Source: Ischnura elegans (lineage: Eukaryota; Arthropoda; Insecta; Odonata; Coenagrionidae). From it: DNA of 64,000 bases. The translations under genes and the position numbers were made by a program. The notes under the pieces were generated by a model. That model was given only the letters and a program-made list of their open reading frames with translations, had not been told where the DNA came from and searched no databases. Every line of letters starts with the position of its first letter. Positions within the stretch are counted from its first letter, which is position 1. Location: NCBI RefSeq assembly GCF_921293095.1, contig NC_060259.1, positions 25,613,812 through 25,677,811 of the forward strand. Direction: 5' to 3'. This document shows positions 23,101 through 35,100 of the stretch, in pieces.

Positions 23101-26100
23101 AGAGTCAATCTCTCTGGTCTGTTCATTCCGTCATGCAGGTTCTCCACATATTCCTTCCATCTACTCTGTACTTCTTCTCGCTCGGTTAGCATCCTCCCAT
23201 CTTTAGCCTTAATTTTAGACATGGCTTGTCCTCTTTTGCCGCCCGATAGCGACTTAACTTTGGTGTACAACTACTTCAGTATGGCGCCTACTTCTCCATC
23301 CTTCTGGAACTTTTCCATTTCCTCACTCTGTCTTTCCCACCAAGCCTCCCTTGCCCTCTTAGTTTCACGTAGTAATCGATTATTCAGTTCCCTATACATT
23401 CTTTTGCCCTGTTCTGTGTCCACGTTCTTCCACTTCCTCCTCTCCTCCATTTCCCTTATCATGTTCTCCGCTATCCACGGCTTATTTATCCTTCTACGGT
23501 CAACGTAACCAATTGACTTCTCCGCCGCTTTGACTATTCCTGTTTTAATATTATCCCATCTTTCCTCAACAGTCTTGGTGCTGTCAATGTCCCGCATAGT
23601 AATGTCCACTAGATCCTGATATTCTCTCCTCATACTCCCCTTCAGGGCTTCTACGTTCCATTTCTTTGCCTTCCTAACTTCCATAAGTCTTTTGAATCTT
23701 ACATTGCATTTCATGAGCACTAGATTGTGATCCGAATCCGCATCCGCTGCAGGGAAGCAGTGCGAGTTTTTTAACACTATTCCTAAACCTCTGTCTTACC
23801 ATAATGTAGTCTATTTGATATCTCCCCACATCCCCTGGACTTTTCCATGTGTACCTTTCCTTTATGATGATTGAACCACGTGTTTGTGATGAATAATTTG
23901 TTTCTCCTACAAAATTCTGCTGCTTTCTCTCCCCTGTCGTTTCGTATTCCTATACCAAAATCTCCCATTTCGTTTCCATCCCCGACTGAGGCGTTCCAGT
24001 CCCCCATCACCACCAGATTTTTCTTAACCGGTGTGTCTCTTAATTATTTCCTCGAGCTGTTCATACACCTCATCTACTTCTTCTTCCATATGATTGCTAG
24101 TGGGCATGTAAACTTGGACCACCACAAGGTTGGTGGGCCGCGCCTCAATTTCTACCACCAGAATCCTATCGCTTACCTGGTCTATACCTGCCACACGCTT
24201 ACCCATCTTCCCGTTTAATACTAAAGCTACCCCTCGCTGGCTCTCTTCCCCTCCACTATATATAACCCTATACCCATCACTCCAACAGTCCCCGCCATCC
24301 CTCCACCTCACCTCGCATAATCCTAAGATATCTATCCTCCCTTTATCCATTTCCCTCTTGATATTTTCTAACTTCCCCGCCCTCATCATAGTCCTCACAT
24401 TCCACGTCCCTACATTTATAGCAGACTTCTTCTTCTCCATCTTCTTGGTCTTCTTTTCTTCCTTCTTCATTGTTGCTGCTGCTGATGATGATGATAAGTC
24501 TCTGCAAGGATTTCGCATGTTGGCGACCCTGAGGACCTTGCCGACCTCGCTGCCGTGCCCGACACCCGCCCTATGCGGACGGGTCCCGGGCGATGAGATT
24601 CCGAGGCTCATTTGGTTGTACTCCATGTGTTCAGGGAAGAGATAGTTGGTAGGGTTTCCCACTTCCATTCCAACAGTGTTTTTCACATGACACCATCACG
24701 TGGACTACCCTTCGTCAGGCTCCTACCCTTCGACCTATGTGGCATGGGTGGCCCTACCGGGAATAATTTAGAATTAATCCCGCCAGTGCAGCTCTAAGGG
24801 TCATAGGAACGCGCAAGCCTTTCCACCGCGACAAGGTTGTAGCCCAAGGGAAAGGATTTTCCAGATATGCTTGTTATATTCCCTGACATTCTAGGTACAA
24901 TAAAATTCCAAAACTTTCCAGATTTTCCAGGAGAGTGGCCACCCTTTAGATCTGGCTCTTACCCAGAGTATCTTAATTCATACATCTCAGTGTCTTAACT
25001 GAATGCATTTATTCGGGATTTCATCGAGGTGAGTGGGTTCAATGCCCACATATTAATACTCATCTAATTTTTGGTGACACATTGATTGCATGAGAATGGC
25101 AACCTCCCCCTAGGTAGTTCTCTAAAAATTGCCACTGCCCACATCATAGGAAAATGTATTTCAAGATTCCAAGCACATTGTATGGATACCCAAGGAAAAA
25201 ATCCAGAGCATTAGATAGGAATTAGAAACTAGACAAGACTGAAGTACAACTTTTGATTATTTAATAACAACTAAGAAATTAGCTCAATACTGTCATTGCC
25301 ACTGAGAGATTGTGGTCAGGTTTCATGAAAAAATCAAAGAAATTAATCCTGATATTATTATTGATTAGAGTTTCTATCTGAGACTGATTTGAGACATACT
25401 AATCTTGAAAGCAAGACAAATGCATACTATGATTTCTCAGTACCTGTTTAAATGCAACACTGAAAACACCCCACATTTAAAGCATACCCCTTTTTACAAA
25501 CTAGCAAACAAAATATTGAAGCTATCAATTCATCAAAAGCTGATTTCATTCATTTTTGAGCAAAATAGTAATGCATTTTTACATTCCTCAAATTGCCAAG
25601 GACTAACAAAGGGAAGATAAAGACATCTGGCAAGTAGCAACTAAGCAGAAGTAAAGCAAAGCATATGAACTTACCAAATATTGTTGCTTAGAACTTTTAG
25701 CCAAGCCCAGAGTAGTTAAGGGTGACACTTGTGGATGAGGGGGGTCAGGATGAGACTGGACTGTCATCATTGGTGTGAAACCATCTGATACTGAAGGTTG
25801 GGAAAATACATAGGAAAGGGGGGAAGAGGCACTAAGAGATGGCATGGTTGGGTTTATAATGGATGCAGGCATGGAGGAGTAGCTATTAGATACAGTTTGT
25901 GCACTAATAGTGACTGAATATGTAATAGGTAATGTGGCAGTAAGGGATAAGGTCCCTCCTTCAGTCCCTAATCTCGTCAACTTTGGCGGGTTTCCAATCG
26001 ATGTGTTCACCATCTATGAGACAAAGGATGAGGACTAAAGTTAACCTAACAGCTTTGACTACGCCACAACACCAACATTCAACCAAACAAGATGTGTTGT

Positions 26101-29100
26101 CAGCCATGCTTATAGATCATCCCACCACCTTAAACCATCCTCAACAAAGACCTTAGAAAGTGGGGGGGGGGGGATTACTTTGGAAACCTGGTTTTAAGTG
26201 TCCCCCACACAAGAATCCCACCCAAAATGTATCCCCACCACAAATGAATCCCCACAGAAAATTACTTTTAGCCTTGGCCTTGTCCTCAAATAATGTATCC
26301 ATAAATGTGCACTTATCTAGGAAAACAAAATGCATACTATACTCTACAAGCATCCACAAAACAAATTCATTACATAATTGACTACAAGCATAATAACCAA
26401 ATAAAAAGTTTAAAATGAATTTATCTGGTGACAATGAATAGAAACAATTTGCAAGCCTTAACACACATACTTTACAGAGGTAAGTTGTTCAAGCTAAATT
26501 AAACTATAGAATAGTACTTGAGTGCCTGTTCTCTATTTTAAAATCAATAAGACAGTATATCATTAAAAGTAATTTACTCAAAATATTTTCACGATAGCAT
26601 GAATTTCAAGAAAATTCAGATAGCATGAGATTTCTGCAAATTCTCAATATGCAGGTTACCAACACCTAACAACGACCCATAAAACTGGTAAGAACCCAGT
26701 GAGAAATGGGTGGTGGAATCCACGTGGAAATGTAACGTGGATACCACGTGTTTTTGGTCGTGGAATCAACGTGGAACCCACGTGGAAATTTGGTGGAAAA
26801 ATTAAAACAGCAGTAGGTGCTGTCCTAAAACCATTAAAACCTCAACCACTCTATAGCTAAACCTTCTATATATGTGTCTACGATTTTTCATGTGCTCTCA
26901 TGGCTGCCTTTCCACGAATTATATAAAAATAGAATGTGCGATACATTTTCACATAACTAGCGTGGTTTCAGGATGATAAATGACGCAATGTCACACCAGA
27001 GAGTTAAGTTCCACAAATTAGAAATTCTGTTCACCATTTTATGCTAATCACCACAAATCCACTTGAAATCAACGTGGATTCCACGTGGGTCCAACCACTC
27101 AATATCCACCACCACCAAATAAATATCCACCACTCAACATGGATTCCACGTGGACTCCACCACCCATTTCTCACTGGGAAGAGCTTCTAGCATAAATAAG
27201 GGGCAATTGAATTTTGTACACAATAAAAATGAGCATGGATGGTGCTAAGAGGGTTGGAGTGGGTAAGTTTCTCCCCCAAAGGATGTTCTAAGAACGCATT
27301 TCCATCAACTTCCGCTGCATGGTGTGGGCACTGGGTGTTCCCCCAATACCCAATTCTTACGTGTTTGCAGATACACCCATGTCTCGTATAGCGCAAGGGA
27401 TGCGTTCCTCGGGGTCTTTGCGCTATACGAATTTGCGTTATACGAGAGCGTTTTATCATTGGGAAGATAGGGATGCGTTCCTGGTATGATAGGTCTTGGG
27501 TATTGAATTTCCTCTAAAACATCTATATTCCCATAAAAAGCCTTAGAAAACATTATTTATATAAATTTTTATAGCTTAAAACATCTTTAAAGATAGTATG
27601 CACGCATTCAAAGACTTTCATTCACGTTAATAAAAATTATTACGTGCTTTTGAAATTCCCTCCTGTCGTGCAGTCCTATCTCAGGGGATCGTAATGCGTT
27701 GCCGGCAGTTGATGATTTTTCAAACTAGTCTAAAAACAACTATGGTGTCACCCAGGCCCTTTTGTCGCTCATCGAAATGACAGGAAAATGCTACTTCGAA
27801 TGCCATTTCATAGCTAGCGGAGTTTATGAATGATAAATCATTTTAATTTGAAGTCCCCCGAGTCATTAGCAGCTACGTGAAACAGTCTTTAAATGCCTTG
27901 AAACCTGACCCAGGTTTTCCTTCCCTGAAAATGAATGAATGAGATTGCATTCTTTTCCAAAACAATATCGTCTCGTCAACACTAAAAACTGGTTGAGGGA
28001 GAAAGGAGCCACTTTCAATCACAGCTTGGAGTTCATCAGAAAATGTTGCGGTGACTGCGCTATCAACACTTGCATATTCACCTGATATCGCCGCACTGAA
28101 AATACCTGCTTGCCGTTTAAATGCTGGAACCAACCGGAGCGATTACCACTCTCGTATTTTTGTACTGATTCTCTATGAACTTTCCGTATGTGTAGACCGC
28201 TTGGTTGAAGTTGGTGCGGCTGAGGTCACTGATGTTTTAACTTAGTCTTTATTCAGAATAAGGCATCGTACGTTTAAACTTCCGCGCAATATTGCTTTGA
28301 CGCTCTCCATTTTCAAAGCAATTGACCTCTTTCAATTCCTCTTCTAGGTTTATAGTTTTTATTGATAAATTCTTGATTTTTCTACACGCATTCCTATTTT
28401 TTGCTATTCTCTTGGTTTTTACTCTGTATGGCTCTATCTAAATCACCTTCCACTGCTGAACTGTATTCCTGAGACGCAGAAGGCCTAAGACTGCGGGGAG
28501 GGAACGAAGCCATTGTGTTTGAGACTCTATAGCGGACCCTTTTATGTGTTGATGCTATTCATGCGCAACTCGGCCACCGCTCCATTTCTCCCCCGTGAAT
28601 ACCGATGACCTTGAAGGCTTTAGCGTAGACGTAGACCTGGAAGTCAATCGCCCGATAACCTATGACGGCAAAAATACGTCTCAAACCGTATTGCTGTAAA
28701 AAATCATTTCCACTAGCCCCACGCATAATTAACGATCTAAATTATTTATTATCATTCTGTTAAGGAGACGAGATAAATTACTTCGGTAAGCCGGCTATCT
28801 GGACCCAATGACGAGTAATACTTTTGGCCATTGCACAGCAATAGATTTCGATTAATACATAAACAAAAAAGAAGCTTTGAGGCAAGCAATAACATTAATA
28901 TGCGTAAAATGATAGAAATTTCGTTTGTACTTCGCGCAAGTTCATGTTTTATCACGAGAGCGTTTAAGAGTTTTGATTAGGCTACACTGCGTTGCAATGA
29001 TTCCCCGAGGAACGTATTTGTGCTAGATCGAAATTGCGCTATACGAGACATGGGTGTATTTGATTTTCATGCCAATCTAGGTGAAGCCCTAAATAAAATA

Positions 29101-32100
29101 ATATGAGTTTAAATACCTTCGGGCATCAAAATAGATCATGGCAAACCATTTCTTTAAGGTATCCCCTTCCATTGAGAAACATTTCTGGTTAAACTCATTG
29201 AAATGTAAAATAATTACAGCTGATATTGTACCTTGATATAAAATATTATTCTGTTTCAAAGGACCTATTGTAAAGCAAATGCCATCCTAGGTAGAGTCTG
29301 CATTATGTCAGGGCAAGGAATTGATTTAAAGAGCATGAGAGCATGCAAATTCCACCAAGTTATAATTTTTTTCCTTATCAACTAGGCATAGAATGAACAA
29401 TTGAGGGGAGTGGTGGTGATGATTGAAGTGGGAAAGAAAACAGCAAAATGTGAAACGTTTAAGTACGTAAAATCAGCTCAGCTCATATGCCGAATCTACT
29501 TTAAGTAGAACCTATCGTAATGCTGGATGTGTACATGTCATAAAGATGCACTGTAAAATGTGACATAATTGATCTTTTTCCAAACAAATCACTCAAAATT
29601 ATCATGTCCAAGTCTTGTTATCATAACTATGCAAAGACAAAACTTTCACTGGGCTAATTTTATGCTAATGATGACAGAATAGTGTCTTAACAGCATAGAT
29701 TGGAGAAATATGCGCTTTAAGTATATGCATACATTATCTATTTATATTTTTATCACCTGAATACTTCTGGTCATCACATGATAGTTATTAATTCTGAATA
29801 CACTCCAATAGTAAGTATGTTTGGCAGGCTTCTTGTATTCCTGCAGGGTGGTCCAAAATTCTCATGCAAAATTTTAAAAAATCATAAAAAATTACGCCTT
29901 TTTCAGCATTTTTAAAATTGTGATGGATGCAGGGGATTGGATTGTGTTCAAAATGGCTGTATTGTCTCTTATAAAAGTTCCTTGGTCTTTAACAAAACAA
30001 ATGATTCCCTTCGTCCTCTTCTTTGAGAGGGAGGGGGAGTCACTCATCGCATTTAAATTATCAAAAAATTGTAAAGAAAATAATTTTTTATGGATTTCCT
30101 ACCTTAAAGTTACAGTGATCAGAATACGTTCAAAATCAGTATGTGGCCTCTTCTATATGTTCGTTGTCTTTTAAAAGATATATAATTCCCACTCCCCATT
30201 CTTTAATGGAGAAGGGAAGGAGCATGTAACAGCACAATTTAAACTCAGACAATTATCTTGATCAAACTGAAAATTATTATCCTGTGACATTATTTTAAAT
30301 AATAACACAGAAGACCAAAACATACCCGGTTATACATGCAGAAGTGAAACTTGTGCTTGCTAATACCATGCCTACGATGATCCTCTCCACAATTAAGACT
30401 GATAAAAATGGTTCAAAACCCATATGAAGCCTTCAGACACTCATAGCAAAAATCTTCATGGTACAAGGCAGCCCAGAAAACTGAACAGGCTCCCCTACCT
30501 TTTATGTGCGAAATTGACACATTTGTAACATGGCTTGGGGTGAGCTCTACCCTCACCTAAGCAAACCAACCATTTGGATTGAAGCACTGAGTGGGTGAAT
30601 ACAGAAGTGCTGATATTTATAAGAAAAAATACAAATGGACTGGTAACAACAACTACAATTCTTTCCCAAAACAAGAAATAAGGAGTAAAGTACTGTTGAC
30701 AAAACTAAAAGGCACCAGATACAGAAAAGAAGAAATTCCGTAAGAAATTTAAAATTATGATTGCCATGGAACCCAAGATATTGTGCAGGTTTTTCTAGAT
30801 ATTATGAAAGATAGGAACCCTCAGGACATCATATCACAGGAGTACCTTTATTTTCACTCATGTTTTATGAAAAATTGTAGAAGCCGAAAGAAAGGTTTCA
30901 ATGAGAATGGGCAAGCACATGAATACAATCAGACTGATCTATCTAGGATGCTCTGCAACCATCAAACATACACTGAACATGTCATTGACACATCTCAGAT
31001 AAAACAGGGGTTTCAATATGCAACTCATTCCAGGGGCAAATGGAAACAAGCAAACATCCCAATGACTAAAACCAAAGGCAAAGATTCAGAAAGAAAAGCC
31101 ATGGAACACATAATTTATAAATAAATTTAAATCACCTCACCCCTACTATTTCCTTCAATGCTTCCTTCAGAAAATCGACACATTAATCTCATACCATAAA
31201 GGTTAGGGTGCCAGCACCTTGGCTTTGTAAAGGTAGTAGCCATCAAGACTGTGCACATTTTTACTTTAGAGGTGATAATTCAACATCATATTAAACTGAG
31301 ATCCCAGAGTATAGCCAGTCATACGCAACATGAAAACATGATTAAGAAAGACATCAAGCAAATAGAAGTTATAAAGTAGCCCCTTATCAAACTTGATAAA
31401 GAGAAGCAAAGCCTTTCACCCTTATTAATAAAAAAAATCACAATTTTAGCAGAGGGAATTCAGATTCCACACAAACTACATCAGTTAAGATATAACAGCA
31501 AAAATGAAATAAATAATACTTGCTTAAACAGCAAAAAATAGATGAACAATAGAGTAGGATGATCTTTTAAAACTGTAAATAATTTGCAGTTTGAAGTTCA
31601 CACATAGACAACATTTAATACATCCAAATAGGACTAATTTAGATCAAAATTGACGTTAAAAGTCAAATTCAGATACATTAAACATTGAATGACTGTAGAT
31701 GCTACTACCACATAAGATGCATAACACGAAAACCAAACAACAGATGCAAAACTAAACTTGAGGCAAGATATCAACCAAAGGTAAATAGGTCAGCCCAAAT
31801 GATTACTCAAAAGCACCTCACCTGTCCTGAATGGGTAAACACAGGCACATGGGAGAATTGGGGGCTGTCTGAGCTATCCTTTGTAGTGGGCTGACTGCAA
31901 TAGGTTAAAAGGTGAGAAAATTTCATTAGTTATTGCATTCCATAAACAACTTCATTGCTCAAAACAAAACAACTAAAATAGCCTTTCTGGGACTTAAGGA
32001 GGATTGGTTTCTTTTAAACAAGCCACTGTTAGAAATGATTTAGTTGAGAGCCTAAATTACTGCAAAATTGGTATAAAATGAAGCAATCACATACCTTACC

Positions 32101-35100
32101 TCATCGAAAATAGATTCTTTTCCCCCTTCTAGTGAAAATGACTGAAAACAGCAATCTTTCTAATTTATTCCCATGATTTTTTTAAAGTCCTCTGCAGTTA
32201 TCAAATTCAAAGAGAGTCCATTTTCATGAGAATTTTCTTTTCCCATGGGCTAATAAATGATAGTAAAATGCAAGCCCCCAACACTTCCTCCCAGTCCAAT
32301 GCAGTAAAGTCAATGCAAACATTCTACACTCATCTCCATAGTTCAATGCATGTTTACTTATCAATAAGCCTTTCAATGCACTTTTCAATGTCACCCAGAT
32401 ATTTGACCATTCGAAATAGTGGTGGCCACGCTTCACAGCACTGGCAACTGTATGCCTGCGGCCAGGCCAGGAACATTTTATTTGGCCCCATTAATATTAC
32501 TAGATTAGAAAGCTTCAACATACATATTACTTTGGTGCAAAAGGCCCATGGCCCTGCCATGGTTGCATAGCCCCAGCCAAATTCCCTGACTACACAAACA
32601 ATATTTGGGATTTCATACTATGCAAATAGTATTCTTCGAAATACCTTGCAACCGCCTTACCTCTGGAGAGATGGTGTTCCTGGAGGAGAAGATGGCTGCT
32701 GACCACTGCTCACCACATTACTCTCACTGGGATCACCCTCAAACGGAAGAGGCACTGCATCACCCTCGGTTAGTTTGCTATGCTGCTCAACTATATATTG
32801 AATGGTGTAAAAATTAAGGAAAAATTATCCCTTTTCACCTTAGGCATTTCACATTGAGAACTAAGCATTTTAAGTTATTTTATGCATTCCACTGTTGATA
32901 GTTAAATTTTTAGCAGTTTTTCCATACAACTCATTCTACCCCATTACATCTGCCAGGATAAAGGTACTCATAATGTCAAAACGAGCACACATTCTCTGAA
33001 TTTTAAACATTTGACTAACTCATCTTAACTTACTATTTAAAAAAAGGAACATCAAGGGCAGTTTGATGATTTTCACAAAATAAGGCATACTTGGTAAGCA
33101 AGTTACACTGGCAATTGACAGTGCCTTGAATGCATATGCCAATGATGATAAGAAAAATTCTTCTCATAAAGAGAAAAAACTATGACCCAACATAGTTATC
33201 ATTAGCAGTGGAAAGGTTGAAAGTAAAATTTGTTCATTCTAAGTTCCAAGGAACAACTTCCCACCTGACCCACATAGAAAGAGCCATAATAGCACAGCAT
33301 CACACATAATAGCATAGCATTAAGACTTCTAGGAATAAACCCAATGTACTACACAGGTGGAACTGTACCCTCAGGGTTCCCACTCCACCTAAATAATGAA
33401 ATTCACGGTTTTTTCCAGGTTTTCAATGTTTTTTTCAGGTTTTCACGGTCTCAATGTCAAATTCATGGTCCGTTTATAAGTCAACAATAGGACAATCACC
33501 GGCCGTATATTAACTAAAAATTTACGTACGCGACATACGCCATGAATGCAAATGCAGCAATGAAAAGTGATAACTGTTATGACGTCAACGTTTGGAAAAT
33601 TGAGGGCCAACTAAAGGCCCAACCCAACCGTGCTCTTGCCCGGACGCTGAATGCCATGGCCTCCTTTAATATGCGAATGCCCTTAGGACCTTATTCCGTC
33701 TGAACACCAGAAGTCCTTTTTTAATTCCTCGCCGAGAGATTGTTTTTTTTGCACACGTTGTTATATCCGCACAGTAACCAAATTTCCCTTACCCAATCTT
33801 TCTGAGATCGCGGAAAATATTTATTAAAAATGTTTATAGAATGTAATAAATCAATTTCATATAATTACAGTGGAACCTCAATCTATCGTTTTTCAGGGGG
33901 CTGGGCGAAAAAAACGATGAATGCGGGAAAACGATCGATGCAGGAATGTTTGGATAGGTTGCCTATGTCCCAGTAAACGCAGGATTTTGGCGTTTAACTA
34001 TGATATTTGTTAATAAATTCAAAGAAGATTTTATCCAATTACAGAAATACTAGTACTTTATCGAGACACTAAGGCCATATTGTTGATTCGAATAATATCT
34101 CTTTCAAATATTCTAAAGGAACAGGCCACCTCACTAAAAATGTTTGCTCTCCATAATGATATAAGGGATTGAACGAACTACGGCCGTTAAACAGTGGAAA
34201 GAAAATTAATTTCCCAAGACCGTACTCTTTGATGCGCAGATGGGAGAGGTAATAATGTTAACACGGGAAGTGATGGACAAAATAAGACACTTACGGAAAT
34301 ACAAACTTGAAACTAACACACGCACAAGCACTCACTTACTCAGGTTTGTGAAAAACACGCTACCGACAGTGACCCACCCACAACAATAGAAAAGGACAAA
34401 TAATAAAATAAATAAAACACGCTCTCATTCACGCACCTCGCGGGTTTGCTCCAAGGAACAAAAGGCCGCGTAGGACACACGCACTCACTCACTCAGGTTT
34501 GTGAAGCTCATGCTTACGACAGTGACCCACTCACACAACAGAAAAGGACAAATAATAAACAAATAAAACACGCTCTCATTCACGCACCTCGCGGGTTTGC
34601 TCCGAGGAACAACTGGCCGCGTAGGACACACGCACTCACTCACTCAGGTTTGTGAAGCTCTCGCTTACGACAGTGACCCACTCATACAAAAGAAAAAGAC
34701 AAATGAAAAAATAAATAAAACACGCTCACATTCACGCACCTCGCGGGTTTGCTCCAAGGAACAACTGGCCGCGTAGGACACACGCACTCACTCACTCAGG
34801 TTTGTGAAGCTCTCGCTTACGACAGTGACCGCCACACACACGGGAAATGGGAAGGTAAAGGGTAAAAGTGCCCAAGAAGTATCTCCTGACACCAGGTGTT
34901 TCTCCTGCCAAGCAGGCCTCCTCAAAGGAGAATGAGGAGAGAATTTCTGAGGTGGGTGAGTGAGAGCGTGTTTTATTTATTTTTTCATTTGTCTTTTTCT
35001 TTTGTGTGAGTGGGTCACTGTCGTAAGCGAGAGCTTCACAAAACTGAGTGAGTGAGTGCGTGTGTCCTACGCGGCCAGTTGTTCCTTGGAGCAAACCCGC

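Larger units (their letters stand above)
21531..24855 (-). mobile_element. RTE-like LINE, near full length
   Basis: One element of about 3.3 kb on the minus strand: GC-rich 5' region (about 24690-24855), an apurinic-type endonuclease, a reverse transcriptase and a very short 3' UTR ending in ATACAATAATAATAAT at 21531. A short 3' UTR with a trinucleotide tail is typical of RTE-type LINEs. Its GC content is well above that of the surrounding intron. The 5' border is approximate. It sits in the intron between 20270 and 25675 of GBF1, in the same orientation as the gene. Confidence 0.85.

Noticed and set aside
22336-24645. Plus-strand frames of 95-171 codons over the LINE
   Set aside because: They are shadows of the GC-rich LINE coding strand, which carries the recognised endonuclease and reverse transcriptase motifs.
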